From NCBI RefSeq assembly GCF_041260155.1, contig NC_091930.1, positions 3,259,907 through 3,323,906 on the forward strand: a stretch of DNA of 64,000 bases, written 5' to 3'. Within the stretch, counting starts at the first letter, position 1. Every line of letters starts with the position of its first letter. Both the position numbers and the translations under genes were made by a program. Positions 1 to 12,730 of this stretch are shown piece by piece. The DNA comes from Ptychodera flava. Lineage: Eukaryota > Hemichordata > Enteropneusta > Ptychoderidae. The notes under the pieces were generated by a model, which searched no databases, was not told the origin of the DNA, and saw only the letters and a list, made by a program, of their open reading frames with translations.

Positions 1-25
1 TGCCCGGCAAACCATTGTCGTCCAT
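1..25 (-). CDS. RING-finger gene copy 1, first 8 codons (partial)
   Basis: Read on the minus strand from the start codon at 25-23, the first residues are MDDNGLPG, against MDYNGLPG in the complete copy near 40.15 kb. The 15 bases before the start (26-40) and an acceptor-like TATTTCACAG just beyond them also match the complete copy. Homology continues through the upstream non-coding sequence. The rest of the gene lies left of the window, so whether it is intact cannot be judged. Because non-coding upstream sequence is shared, this is a DNA-level duplicate and not a retrocopy. The Y-to-D change at codon 3 shows that the copies differ. Confidence 0.8.
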
Positions 26-40
26 ACCGCCTTTCTAATG

Positions 41-2419
41 CTGTGAAATAGATAATGCAACTTAAAGATATGGCAACGACGCTCAAACAATATAAAACTA
101 TGATCAAAAGTTACAGTATTCAATTAAGTAGAGGAATTATGTGATAAAATCAACCACTTTTATCCTATCCAGGGAAAGACACTTATTTTTTTATCCACTT
201 GCCCTTCGGGCAAGTGGGGGTTCAGTTCACTTGTCCGAATTGGAAAACCACTTGCCCAGTATAATTTACGTGTTTGAAAAAAGCTAAAACATCGGTTTTT
301 CATTTCACCCACTTTATTTTGAAAATTATCATGTTATCATGAGAAAATGTCAGACATTCTCATAGGGTTCTCCTCACACTTCTAAGAGTGCAGGACGGCT
401 CATGTATATTCAATTAATTATTAGAGCCCCACTAGCTGTATCTTTTAGCATTCTTTACGTGATTTTACTTCTGAACTAAAACAAGTTTTTGGAATGTGCT
501 CTTTGAGGGGTTGGAATAAAAGTATTGTTAACTGCCCAGTGAGACTGCATGTGCAATTTTGAACAAGAAAAATAATAAATGTGTGCCCAAACGTAAAATG
601 GCACCCCATGCAAATATAGCAAAAACAGTGTACACCGTGCATATATCATTTGAATATTCACGGAAACAACAGAGTAGTCCAATGTAATGCATAGTGTTCA
701 TATTTTCAACTGGGACACATATGCTTTGTTTTCTTTGTAGTATGGCGGGCAATCAAAATAATGGTTACAATGTAAATTTACTTGTCCAATTTTTCAATAA
801 AGAATGTTTTGTAAAGCAGTGAAAGACTATATCCTGTAAATAGGTAGAATTTAAAGAAAAAAACAGAAAATTGGAAGCCTTTTTTAGATCAACAAATTTC
901 AAGATTTACAGCTATTGGGGCTTTCATATTCATAGAAAAAATTCTTACAATTCCTATAATAACAGCCATTTCAATTGTACCTTCAAGGTATTTTGCAGTT
1001 AAAAGTTTTAACTTATCTATACTGAAAGAAAAAAATCTGTAGCTCTAAAGGTATGTTTTGAAGCTTCTGTAAAATAATGTACTTCTTTGTCATGTTTTTA
1101 CTGCGCTTATATCATACACCAGCCCTATGAAGTTTGGATTAACAATTGCACTATACCAGTATCCTATGTTTTTCTCATAACCTAGGTGGTCTTTAATGCT
1201 CATGCGCAGACTAAATAGAATTTAAACCAACAACCTAAGGCGTCAGTGTTTTTCAATGTATTTTGCAAGCTGAATTTGTCGATGTCAATCTCGCTCCAAT
1301 TGCTTCTTGACAGTCGTTTTAGAATGGGAAAATTCACAAAAAGAGAGGTTGGTCGCCACGGACAAGTAACTTTTGGCTTATTGACCTGAAAATTAAGTCA
1401 GTGTTCATTGAAAATTCAAAGACAGGACCCGTTGACACCAAAGCTTGCTCATGACTTTCATTGCATGCGGTCTTGCCACGATGCCACTCACTCACTGTCA
1501 CTCAACAAGTTAACATTGAAGAGTACGTTTTAGTAAAAGTCTCATTTTTTGTGGTGATTTTTCACCACTAGACTTTTATTTTAACCTTATTATAAACGCT
1601 CATACAAAGCACAAAAACAGCTGTGTGTTTCTTTTTTTTACCGTATCGACATATTGTGAGACACCGTAACCTCACAGTCAATGCAATGAACTTTGGTGAA
1701 CGTACTCTCCACCAGCTGAAATGAACAGCTTTTTCATATGCAAAATCAGCGTACAGTATTTAACCGGTGGTATTGTTTGAATTGCGTTTTATTGGAAGCG
1801 ATTATGATTCTTTTCATCAATTCTTCATGCAATTTTATGAAAAAATCTTATGGAAATGTTCACAATGACATAATATGATACTGTGTTCCCTCGCCAGAAA
1901 ATCGCTCTCGTGAATTTGATTTCTAGGTAATTATTTTTTTTTCACTTGTCCCGTCGGGCAAGTGGCATCAGAGGTTCACTTGCCCGAATAGTACGTGACT
2001 TTCACTTGCCCCGGGCAATCGGACAACCCTTAGTGTCTTTCCCTGCCATCCAAAATCACACTGCAATGCTTCACGAAATACCGGTACAACCAAGGTAGGG
2101 ATTCAGCTGAGTGGTCCAGTATTGTTTCACATACTGCAGGATTTGCCATTTTCTGGGAGCAGTAGAGGACAATTTGTCTATTTCCGAACTATGGCTCATC
2201 AAATATCTATGAACAATTGACATTTCTTCAATATTTTAACAAGAGAAAGACTATTGCCAGTTTCTGCAATCTCAAAAGTTGAATTAGAACACCTTGATTT
2301 TCTGGTTTGCTCAATTTTGTATCCTACACTGGTACGCGTGTTGCGATTTTATTTCGACTTCTTGATAAGTAACACAATTTTTCAAGTCGCATGAACTGTT
2401 CCACCTCAGGATCATTTTT
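41..2419 (-). other. Upstream (probably 5'-UTR intron) sequence of RING copy 1, split by an insertion
   Basis: Bases 41-169 and 2046-2419 align as one continuous block with about 40171-40640 upstream of the complete RING gene, with many small differences. The 1.88 kb between them is an inserted terminal-inverted-repeat element. The acceptor-like AG at 42-41 on the minus strand suggests that this is intron sequence lying before a short 5'-UTR and the coding exon. Homology stops at 2419, where a dispersed repeat begins. It resumes in fragments near 26.33 kb. Confidence 0.65.
170..2045. mobile_element. Non-autonomous DNA transposon with CAGGG...CCCTG terminal inverted repeats
   Basis: The left end begins CAGGGAAAGACACT and the right end, read on the other strand, begins with the same 14 bases. 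Just inside both ends are clusters of CACTTGCCC/GGGCAAGTG words in both orientations, which look like subterminal transposase-binding repeats. No coding region is visible inside. The sister locus near 40.29 kb lacks the insert and shows the empty site. CAGGG ends resemble hAT elements, but the duplicated target here looks like about 5 bp with one mismatch (CTATC/CCATC) and not a clean 8 bp, so the superfamily is unsettled. Confidence 0.75.
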
Positions 2420-2457
2420 GCTCACGTGTTCACACACGTGAGCATATGTCGCAGCGA

Positions 2458-2528
<71 letters not shown>

Positions 2529-2900
2529 TGGTCCGATATCTCAAAACGGCTGATCAGATCAGAATCAAATCTGGTACATAGATTCAGTTAGCAAATGGCA
2601 AGAACTGATTAGTTTTTGGTGGGTGTGGCTTGCATAATTAAGCCTCATTTGCATAAATATGTATTTTATTAAAACTTGTTATAACTTACAAATGAATGGT
2701 CTGAGTGAAGTTAACGTTTGTAGGCTGTTGCAACAGTGCAATGACATTACCTGTTCAATCAATGTACGATATGGATACATAATTAGGTAAATGGGCATAA
2801 CTGAAATTAATTTGATGGGGGTTTTGTTGTCAGTGAAATAAAAAAAAGGCATTACCAAACCTTCTGTTGAGGGCGCTTTACAACGGCATCTTCAATAGGT
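2420..2900 (+). repeat. Dispersed repeat starting with a CACGTG hairpin and a CTGT array
   Basis: The block opens with a palindrome at 2420-2443 (GCTCACGTG, short loop, CACGTGAGC), then TATGTCGCAGCGATG, a (CTGT)n array, and the words TCTCAAAACGGCTGATCAGA and CAAATCTGGTACA. The same order is found inverted at about 60.35-61.13 kb. It begins exactly where homology to the RING upstream sequence stops, so it marks an insertion. The terminal hairpin and lack of coding potential suggest a non-autonomous mobile element, possibly Helitron-like. The right border is approximate. Confidence 0.55.
2459..2528. repeat. (CTGT)n microsatellite
   Basis: A run of about seventeen perfect tetranucleotide units forms part of the dispersed repeat around it. 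The inverted relative near 61.07 kb has almost no expansion at this position. Confidence 0.95.
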
Positions 2901-3062
2901 ATGTATTGACAGAATTAATTGATTAAATTTGTTCAAACGCTTGACACATTCACAGTTATGTAGATGTGTTTTGTTTTGTTTTGTTTTTTCACTTTGTTGT
3001 AATGAATTTATCTTTTTCAAAAAAGTATGTATTGACAGCGGCATGTCTGATACATTTTACCC

Positions 3063-4289
3063 ACAAACCCTAGCGGCATAAAGCCAGTCTTACTGCACTT
3101 TATACTGTACTTGTACATTTCGTCTCCCCGCCATCGTCGCGTAAATCAAGTTATACCGTCGTATCATAACGAGCACATAGTTCTTCGCTTGTCTCCACAG
3201 CCTTTCTGTGCTGTGAGTACGCTTATCCGGCTTTTTGCTGTACAAATTCTGAAGCGTGATTTTGATGGACTGTCGGTGTGGTGTCGGTAAGTAATTCAAA
3301 GTAATTTGTGTGTGATGTGTTGATTCTATGTCGTGATTTGATGTATGCACCTTTGTTCGATACCACGATTTGACTTGGACGCTTTGAGTTTACGGTTGAG
3401 AAAGTGAATAGTACGGTACATGCATCAAAAGAATTGAGAAGGAGCGCGACTGTGACTCGATCGCGACTGGGAGCTGTAGTTCCGAACTTGACTTTTTCAT
3501 GGCATAGATTTGTACGGTCGGCTCTTGCCCTGCATACCCTGCTGTGTGTTTCGGGCGTTACACGGCCCCCGCCACTATCATCTACATCATCACATCTTTC
3601 ATCTAGTCTAATGAGGTCTTCCAAATACTTTGTATTCATTTAAACCCATATTTTTTGAGCAACGGCTTTTGAGATTTTCTGGCGCACGTTTGTTGGCTCA
3701 TTATAAAGTGAGTCTTGGGGTCGACTGTTCAGAGATGACAGCTGTAGTTGCTTCATTGTAAGAAGGCAGACAACATCCTGGACAAGGCCCTCTGTCACAA
3801 ACCTTAAAAAGTCTGTAGCATGATTGAAAGAATCCATTACTTTACGCTTCACTGTTCTGTGATTAAATGTTTTCTTGGCGTGCGCCAATGTCAGCTACGC
3901 TGGCTCCTCTGTAGAATTCATCCATTAGATGTGGTGGGGCCGTGTAACACCTGAAACACACAGCACGGTACGCAGAGCTAGCTAGGTCGGGTAGATTTCT
4001 GTGTACGCTGCACTGTCTCCAAAACCCACGTGGGTCCGGCCCGACAGCGTATCCCTTAGCGTACACGCAGGCGTACACGAGAGGTCCTGCACGAAGAATA
4101 ACAACTTGACTGGTGTCAATGTTATTACTATTTCATAAAAATAGTCCACGTAAAGATTGTTTTGTGACAATCGACGAGAGTCATAGGCTGGATAGGCTAA
4201 TTTTGTCGTGGCACCTAATTTTGTCGGGGCAAAGCCATAGATTAGGGTTAGGGATTTTAGATTGGGCAATAGTTTTCGTTCTCGTAGAT
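3063..4289. other. Unassigned stretch with a small inverted repeat
   Basis: No gene is recognised. Two arms, 3532-3575 and 3931-3973, are inverted copies of each other and share TGCTGTGTGTTTC and GTTACACGGCCCC with a few mismatches. The minus strand is fairly open across 3888-3223, broken once by a TAA at 3642-3640, but the translation matches no family I know. A decayed foldback or gene-derived transposon fragment is possible. Confidence 0.4.
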
Positions 4290-6013
4290 CAGTCTGAAAG
4301 GAGCCTATGAAATTTGCATAAAAGTTCGTGTTAGAGAGCCTCGTTTTCGTTACGCTGACCGCCACTGCAGTGAGGGATAAAATACGGCGACAGGGTGGTC
4401 TTGAAATATCGACGTGCAGCAAAACGTACAATAGCTAGAACTATAATTTTGCTTTCAGTTGTAGCATACATACTAATGATCTGTTTTCCTTGGGTAAACT
4501 CACAAAAGTTGAGAAGATTTTATTTAAATCGCTACAAAGTGGGTGGCGAGGTCGACCCGCCAAATGCGGAAGTAAACTTCACCTTTTTCGTAAACAGCTC
4601 GATAATGACCTTAGAGGTCTTAAGCCAAGCCGAAAATTTCAGAAAATATTCATTTAACTATTATCAACATTTGGTGAAATTTTCATGACCGTGCGACCAT
4701 GGACATGTATTTGCGGCAGTGTTGAATGTTGGCATGCAGTTACCATATCGCTGTATACGTAGATCTCGAGGGTCTATGAGTAATATGAACACCCGTTACG
4801 CTACGTACACTCCACGCTGTTTACCGCGACCAAACCACTTGTAGTTCACACGGCGCGGGTGTTACACGATTAATCTTTCATTTTTTTCAAAGTTTACTCA
4901 TATAATCTCGGGTCACTGATGTTATATATAAATAAAGTATTTAATTAATGTCACATTATGACCATCAATACTTTAAAAACAATTTTTTTTTTTGCTAGTT
5001 ACATGAGTTATAAAATGTGCCAGTGTAGTTCGAGCACGCACGGTAATGCTAGCAGGGATGGCCGCAACGCGCAGCTGTTTACCGGCTATCATTCTAGCCG
5101 CATCTATATTCACGTACTCGTGTGCGGGATACAGAGTAGCCGTATTTATCCACGGAGATTTTTTGCAGTCGATGTTATTTCCTACAGTTTTTGTATGCTT
5201 GCTAGCTACTAGAATGCGAAAACGGAAAAAATCACTCATAAACGAAACAGCACTGCTAGTCAGTACGACGGGTGTCTACTGGTCTCTACCACTATCCGTG
5301 TACGGCCGCAGACAGTGATAAACGTAGCCCTTCTGTCACCGTAGTGTTTTTTTTTTCCATTTGCACTGTCCACGACTTACCGAGAAGCCAGCCAGGCAGA
5401 TTGTGTTGGCCAGTGAGGTAACACAAGCTTGCAGTCTTGCTTCCTCGTCACAATCATTGAAAACATAAACAGAACCGAAAAAATCTGCCAAGTTAGCCGG
5501 TGAGGACCGAGAAAGAGCTGAAAGAGTTTACGTGTACACTCACGCTGCGCTGTAGGTCGCCATGTTAGATTTAACACATGAACGTCGCTGCATAGTCAAC
5601 TTCAACGAGACTTATTTCAAAAACGGAGGCTTAAGCCACTGAGATTTTTTCAGATCGTATGGACCTACTCAGGATACGTCCCCTCCCTACTTCTCATGGA
5701 ATTTGACTTTGGATATGCTTTTGCGGCAGTGTTTAGTGAACGGCATTTTCGGTCGCTCGAAAACCATGAAAATAAGGCTAACGCAAAAACGAATCGATAA
5801 AACCCCATAAAAAATCATCGGCGAACACTAACTAAGAGTACAATTCAGCCGCTAACTGGAAACAGGACGGATGCTAAACGAAGGCTGAGATATCTGCGGA
5901 TAAAATTCTGGCGAAAAATGCCATAACCGTCACTCACTGGCTAGAGGGCGCTGTTCGAATTTGAACTAAATCCCTAATTATGCATGCAAATGAAGTACCC
6001 TCCTTTCAGACTG
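4290..6013. mobile_element. Non-autonomous DNA transposon with CAGTCTGAAAGGAG inverted ends
   Basis: The left end reads CAGTCTGAAAGGAG followed by an imperfect extension containing ATTTGCAT. The right end read on the opposite strand gives the same 14 bases and a similar extension. The 1.72 kb between holds only short, unconvincing open frames. A TTGCGGCAGTGTT word occurs twice in the same orientation near 4.71 and 5.72 kb. No clear target-site duplication was found, so the superfamily cannot be assigned. Confidence 0.65.
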
Positions 6014-7806
6014 GATGTCGCGGGGACATGGATATTCTAGGTACACTGGTAGCAATGATGAATAGTTACTATTATTGTTTGTGTATAGGGTCTGTTGTGG
6101 TGCTCCGAAAGGGTTTCAGGTAATATTTTCATGATATCGTCATAATAATATGTCTGATCATTTACATACTTTTTTAGTTTCCTATAATGTGGGACAAGCT
6201 ACTGAATTTCGATGGTTGGTACTCAGTGGCAAAGACTTTGCTTGGAAAATGCGTTACCATCAAAAGCGTATGTATGTATGTATGTATGTATGTATGTAGA
6301 CAGATCGGTGGATGGGTATGCATGTATGCCGGTATGCATAATATTTAGTTGCATGCACAAACCCAAACTGTATCCACTGTGGCGCTCATCATTCCTGCAA
6401 CACATTTCTAGGCCAGAAGAGAGAATGCAAGGTGATTGCTATGCATCACGCAGGGATGAATAGCCGTGGGGTATTATTATTGGTTGCTTTCTCCGCCTTG
6501 GTCAAGATAATTTTTTTCATTGTGGCCGAAAAGGGTTCAGCAAAGCCAGTAAGTTCATGGTAGGTAAGGGGAAAGATATAGGGGTGGAAGGTAGGCAGTA
6601 GAAATATAAGTACATGTAGGTATTAGTAGACACGTAATGAGGTAGTCACATATGAAAGTAATCCGGTTTTACACGCGGGCAGAACATAGCCATGCGAACA
6701 ATTACGTGTACATTTCTTAGTTTGTCGGAGAAGCGGCGCAAGCGTTACAACCAATATTTGAAATCAAAATATTGATTCGAACGTAAATAATGTTATATGG
6801 GCTTAAGTATATGTTTACGTCATTCAGTCAGTACAAAATATAATTCGCCTACAAATACCGTGTTGAAAATAAAATCGCATTTCCTGAATATCACTAATTA
6901 CGTACTTGTTACAAAAAGGAGATTACGAATTCCAGGCTTACATAGTCGATATTGGATATTGCGGTAAGCAGCTTTGCATGTATTGAAATTAGGGCGATGG
7001 AGTGTTGACACAGAAATAAAATTTATTGCGGGAAAGTTATAAAAAAAAACACGTATTAGTGTAATTTCAATTTCCATCATCCGTCATGAAATTTAATTAT
7101 GTGATTTGAATGACTCCTCGAATCCATATTTCGCAGCACAGTGCGCAATGCTTTCAGACAATAGCGCGCTAAAAAGGCGACAAGATGTGAAACGCATCTA
7201 GAAGTCTGATAAATCTGATTATCCTTCTATGTGGAGGATGTTGACCCTTTTAAGTTGACCATGATCGCAATAACAGAACACACTGGCGGAGTCATTGACA
7301 AAGTGTATCAGCGTATCTGTATTTCGAACGGCCATGATTGGTTTTGGCGCGAAGAAAACTGCAGATGTAGTGCCGCTTCTATTAAAAGGCGCTCCAAATA
7401 ACAAAACTTCGCCACCCGCCAAAACTTTCACTTACTTCGAAACAAACACCGTTATCTCATCAGAAAATCTCCCCACGAATGAAAAAAAACCTATCAGTGT
7501 GAGTCAATCATGACGCTATGTGGTACTTGCTCATAACCGGTGTGTTCATTTCCCAGCTTATTATGATGGATAACACTCTGGAGAGATACTGGGATGGCGA
7601 TAATGAGGGTATCGCAAAACCACCATCGATATAGACCCTCCTCGTAGATTAATGAGCCCTGGCTATGTGTTGATAGCTTGTTAATGAGGTTAGCGGGAGC
7701 AAAAAGATGGATTGGCACGGGGATGGATGGAACAGTGAATCATTGGATGGGTAATACGGATCATTTGATATAATTGAATCATGAATGTGTGTGAGTGTGT
7801 GGTGTG

Positions 7807-7809
<3 letters not shown>
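6014..7809. other. No gene recognised
   Basis: Apart from a short (ATGT)n run, this stretch contains only short open frames overlapping on both strands, with no recognisable domain. I see nothing else to support a feature. Confidence 0.5.
6268..6298. repeat. (ATGT)n microsatellite
   Basis: About seven uninterrupted tetranucleotide repeats. Confidence 0.9.

Positions 7810-7856
<47 letters not shown>
7810..7856. repeat. (GA)n microsatellite
   Basis: A dinucleotide array with one interruption. It produces spurious serine/leucine-rich open frames on the minus strand. Confidence 0.95.
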
Positions 7857-8419
7857 CTTGAAACAGACACATAAATGGACAGTCAGACAAACTAATGAAT
7901 AGAAAAAACCATACCGTCAGAACAGAGCGACAAATAAAGACAGCGGGATGCAATTAAAACAAACTGTCCGAGGGGGACTAGGCGATAATTGGAAGAGCTG
8001 CGATGATGCTTTTGCATCGATACATTTTTCGAGGAGTCTTATAAACAAAACCTAATCCTTTATTATGCGTTTTAGTTCAACACCACCACGTGCCTGTACC
8101 ATTTAATCATATTTTGTGTATGTCAGACATATTCAGTGTTGTCAGACCATACACTTAAGTAAGCACTGACAGGCTCTGTAATCAGATTTGCCTCTTCCAA
8201 TTTTAACCAAATTCTGAACGCATCTTTTCTCCAAGCAGATTTTTTTTCTCTCAAGGTTTGGCACTTGTTTTTCATGGAAATCAAACGGCCTTCCTTCTAC
8301 CCCAGCGTAATTGTTTTTTTCCCAGCCGACGGGTAATTGGCATCTACAAATTTGCGGACGCTGCTCGAAAACGCAGCGTTAATTCCGCTCCTCTCGCCAC
8401 TTAACATAATTTGTGTACC

Positions 8420-8705
8420 TAGGGTAGAGCGCGCCTCGGGGAAAGATATTCGGACTCTAAATCTGCACAATGTTTTTTTATTGTGATCTACCACTTTGGT
8501 TGGCTCCTTTTGAAGCGATAGGACTAAATAAAATTTGTGAAAAGTGAAAATGTAACATTTCCCCGTAGAGTTACCGTACGCATGGCTGCCATTTTAAACA
8601 TTTCAAACATCAGTGACTTTGAGGAACTTTGTTGCTCTGGTATCAACATTTGCATATTCTTGAGTTTGAAAGAGAATGGTAGAAAGTCTCCTAGAGAAAA
8701 GCAAA
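8420..8705 (+). mobile_element. GCGCCTC-family MITE-like repeat, copy A
   Basis: It starts GGTAGAGCGCGCCTCGGGG, then AAAGATATTCGGACT, and later contains CATGGCTGCCATTTTAAACA. The same series of blocks recurs at about 9.41, 12.73 and 29.85 kb. The right inverted end is not clear in this copy. Confidence 0.6.
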
Positions 8706-8936
8706 GTATTCCACTTTCGAGGTACAAATTAACTTAAGAAGTGACAACTCTTTCCCACCATGCAGTTCGACGTGAGCGATTATCGTCCCGCTAGTTCATG
8801 ACATTGTGATTTCCTGGACCACGGTAGTGAGTTACGCAAAGTCAGTTTAAATACTGCTCTCTCTCTGTCTGCCAAATGAGCTGGGAAATAACATGAATCA
8901 CCTAAACTCACAGATGACGACATGCAGCATCGCCCC

Positions 8937-9391
8937 AGTCAGAACATGACATGCGCTATGTCAGTTAACATGTTCTTCAGCGGCCACGAGTTGTCTGTAA
9001 ATATTCAGTATCTTTATCCTGGTTGATATAGAAAAAAGGCAGTTGAAATCCCTCTGGGCAAAATACAGAGCCTGGATATCTATCAATGAATTCTTTCCTC
9101 CAGGGTTGGCCTCTGTCAGTGTCTTTTTATCGTCATGTTTTACTGCTCAATTCAAATCGCTCCAGTTAGAACATGAAAGGCGTTATGTCAGTTATCATTT
9201 TCTTCAACCACGAGTTTGTCTGTCACTATTTAGTATCCTTATCTAGGTCGGTAAAGAAAAAACAAAGGGCAGTTGAAATCCTTCTGGGCAAACATAGAGC
9301 CTGGATATCTGTTAATGAATTTCTTTCCTCCAGGTGTGGCCTCTGACATTGCCTTTTTATCGTCATATTTACTGCCCAATTCACATTACCT
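8937..9391. repeat. Tandem duplication of a ~227 bp unit
   Basis: Unit 1 (8937-9163) and unit 2 (9164-9391) match along their whole length. Both contain AGAACATGA, GGCAGTTGAAATCC, AGAGCCTGGATATCT and TTTTTATCGTCAT in the same order. No coding function is evident. Confidence 0.85.
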
Positions 9392-9407
9392 GGCCCTGTG
9401 CATGTAA

Positions 9408-9807
9408 TAAGGTGGAATGCGCCTCGATTTTTTCAATATTTTTCTGGTCTACCGCTTGTGAGGGGTCATTTTAAAGCCCTTTTAATAAGAAAAAATATCA
9501 TCGTCTTAGTATTTTAAACGTCAAAAGTTTCAGTTTTTTCCGGTAGAGATAAGATGGGATGGCGGCCATTTTGAATTTTAAATATCGGTAGATGGTTGGT
9601 AATTTGTTTTCTCTGGTACCAAACTTTGCACAGAGACCTGATATTTTCATTTTTGATTTGGTAAGAGAATATTTGAACGGTTCCTCTTGGACATTTGAGC
9701 AAAAGATTAGGTCGAATACTACCTTAAGAAAAGGGCTTCAAAATGAACAAGTCGTTGATCAGAAAAAATTGAAAGTGCGAACATTTCATCCTGAGGCGCA
9801 CTCTAGC
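9408..9807 (+). mobile_element. GCGCCTC-family MITE-like repeat, copy B (both ends visible)
   Basis: The left end is GGTGGAATGCGCCTC and the right end is GAGGCGCACTCTAGC, an imperfect inverted match of about 12-15 bp. The interior contains GATGGCGGCCATTTTGAATT and a conserved stretch around TTTGCACAGAGACCTGATAT. It is about 400 bp with no coding capacity, as expected of a MITE. It is the most complete copy in the window. Confidence 0.65.
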
Positions 9808-11686
9808 TGTAAGTCAACTTGAATACTACGAATTTTGGCAAAATGTTTTTGGAAGTTAAACAATAAACTGTATTCTACAGAAAAAACAATGATACTGGAA
9901 ACTACAGTAAAAGTTAGTGCTGATGGAACCTTATCTGTTGATATGTTTTAGCACTTGTTTTTTCCCTTCCCACACATCAAATCATGGTGCCTTGTAACCA
10001 CGGATCTATCATTAGTTTAATTAAACAAACATTTGACTCGACCGTGACGAGACGGTGCATGCATGTGTCGGGTTCATTTCATAATTTAACAGTTGACGAC
10101 GGAAATGAGATACGTGTAATAATTCAATTACCGAAAAACGACATTGAACGTCACAGTAACAAAACCGATTTACCCGGGTCGACTGCCGTGTCTTTCTATA
10201 AAATGGGCAGTATAGATATTGTTGCTATGAAGGAAAAACAAAACAAAACCAAAAAAAAAACTGTTAGACAGCCAGCGTCAAAGTTTCTTACAAAAGACGA
10301 TGTGACGTAATCACACAATAAAAAAACAAAGACATTACAAAAATATCCAGAATAACCAATCAGATTTTATCAACTATGTCTAGCTATTTCCTGGAATTCA
10401 AAGTTGCCTATACAGTAAAAGCAAGCAATCAACATGAATAAAATAATCATGGAACTAATGTATGTATTTAGGTTATTGCTTCCCAAAGACGTGCCTGATA
10501 GTAGCGGAACGTTTATAGTCTTTTGTTGATCGACATCAGTAATCCCTATCTCAGGCATTTGCAGCAAAACTGATTTTTTTTATTTCGAAAGAGTTTTCAA
10601 AAAGATCTAAGCGGAGACGCATTGCGTTAGTGGTTCTTTGTTGATCGAGATCTATTAAGTTATCTCTTTCTGAGGCATTTGCCGCAAAACCGTTTTTTTT
10701 GCTTTCCAAAGAGTTTCAAAAAATTATTTTCGGGGACGCGTGATCTCAGTTCCTCCTCGAAGGGATACGGTTTTGCTGTAGAATAATTGCACGCTTTGAT
10801 AACTGTCCGGGCACGAACGAGGGAGTTTCTGAAAGAACAGAGACAAAACACCCCGAGGACATTTGTCAAACTAACTGATAATGAGCTCAAAACGAGCCAG
10901 AAAAGTCTATTCTTATACGCTTTTAAAAGAGGGTGTCACGACGAAAAACGGCGTGGCATTTGCCTCGATGACTCAAGTGTGAATGTAATTTATATCGCTC
11001 GTGATAAATTTGCTAGTATTACTTCACGGTCGCTCGCTGTACGAATCTTTTCGAAACAAACAAGCCAGGCACCTTGGCGACATTGCCCCTCAGCTGGGTG
11101 CCCTTCGTCATGGGAGACTTCTCTGAAATACTTAATCCGTACAACTCTATGTACAACCTCAAGATTTACTGAGCTTAGGTTCTCAGCGGTCTTTTATGAG
11201 ATGAACTAGAGTCATTAAGCAACGTTTTAAGACAGCTGTTGCGTTTTACACCTCTGAAAGCAGTCTGTTCATAATAAATCAGATGCAGCTTTTCCCCAAC
11301 ATGGCCAGTATAGTCACCTTGCACTTGACATATATCATGATAACATCGATGGAGGACAAAGGACAGTGTCTGTGTCTGTCTTTGTCTGTCTTTGTCGGTA
11401 TTTGTCTTTGTGTCCGAGTCTTTGTCTGTGTCTGTGTCGAGAGTTAACTGATATTGTTTGTGTCACATCACATGACTAATGTAATGATATGAGTTTCATT
11501 AACTGGCTATTTATAGAAACCTTTTATCGTTGATTTATTAACCATGGTAAAGTCCTTGTTTATTTGCCTGGCACCAACGTCGTGTCTTAATGTATAGTTG
11601 CATCGCGATGAAAATCAAGTTTAATAACAATTCTTGGTAGGAAAATGACGGTTACGTCAGTACCGAGCACGTGTGGATGTTTGGGG

Positions 11687-11688
<2 letters not shown>
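9808..11688. other. No gene recognised
   Basis: Apart from the ~115 bp duplication there is a 140-codon open frame on the plus strand at 10787-11209 that I do not recognise and that lacks domain-like features. From 11367 to 11438 there is a degenerate TCTGTGTCTGTCTTTG-type simple repeat. Confidence 0.45.
10518..10750. repeat. Tandem duplication of a ~115 bp unit
   Basis: Two adjacent units share TTTGTTGATCGA, GAGGCATTTGC-GCAAAAC and the A-rich stretch before GGGGACGCG or GGAGACGCA. They diverge by roughly 20 percent by eye. The units are non-coding. Confidence 0.7.

Positions 11689-11732
<44 letters not shown>
11689..11732. repeat. (GA)n microsatellite
   Basis: A dinucleotide array with one interruption, preceded by a run of G. 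Confidence 0.95.
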
Positions 11733-12730
11733 GCCTTGACTGACTGACAGAGAGACAGAGAGAGACTGAAAGACAGAGGTTATCACGATGATATGTAATA
11801 ATTGGTAAATAATTAGAGTGCTACGGGCAGCGTTTTCAATCATTCGTTCTTGAAGGTATCCGAGCGCAAAACAAACATTTGAACTTGACTGACAGATAGC
11901 CCTGTTGTATCTTCAAGCTGCATATTGAATCTTGTACAATACTGCGTGATCCAATGTCACGACGCTATTCTTAGCGACTGTGTGTTTCCATGATAATCCG
12001 TAACTTGAACTTGATGCATTCAATTATTTCTTGCGCCCTTCTTTTGTGAAAGACATTATCCTTCGCATTACATTTGAAGAATCTAATTGTCAACTTCACG
12101 CACCTGTGCTCAAATACTCACCCTAGCGTCAAACTTAAATCGCTTTTCATCATAACTTGGCCTACCTGTCCTTCAATTTATGGAAAAGAAGTGTCAAGGA
12201 AGCTGATAATTTGAGTGGTGAAGGATGCGAATACTATTCCTTTTTTACATCGTGATATTAACAAGATTTTTTTACTAACAGTTGGGCATAATTTCTGACG
12301 TTGGACGGCAATCTGCAAATAGTTCAATATCTATGTCGTTTACAAATTTTACCAATTCTTAGGCTAGATTAGTGGCACTCTACCAGCCTAACAGCCGTGA
12401 ACATTCCGCTAAGTGCCGGATTTTTCCTCTGATGGGCATGCGCAAATCCCTCTTCTGAGCGCATCCTCGTCTTGTGGTAGGTTTCATCACGTCTTAATTT
12501 CAGCACTATTATGGGACAGTACCTTGAAAATACAAATCTGCTTTTTAAAAATTTTATCTTCTCTGTAATCGGTGCGATTTAGCTTTTGACAACGAGATGA
12601 GCACATGAAAGCAGTCTAGCCTTCAAGCGGTATTATTGACATCATCGTCGCGCTCGTGATTCATGAACTTATAAACTTTGGAAAGGAAAAAGAGGGTTAG
12701 GTACAACATCTTTCAAGCAAATTATATGTT

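Noticed and set aside
3223-3888. Minus-strand frame with a single stop that might be a pseudogene
   Set aside because: The translation matches nothing I know and part of it overlaps a local inverted repeat.
7649-7953. Minus-strand serine/leucine-rich open frames
   Set aside because: They are translations of the (GA)n microsatellite in three frames.
10787-11209. 140-codon plus-strand open frame
   Set aside because: No domain, repeat or splice signal supports it, and a frame of this length is expected by chance in 64 kb.
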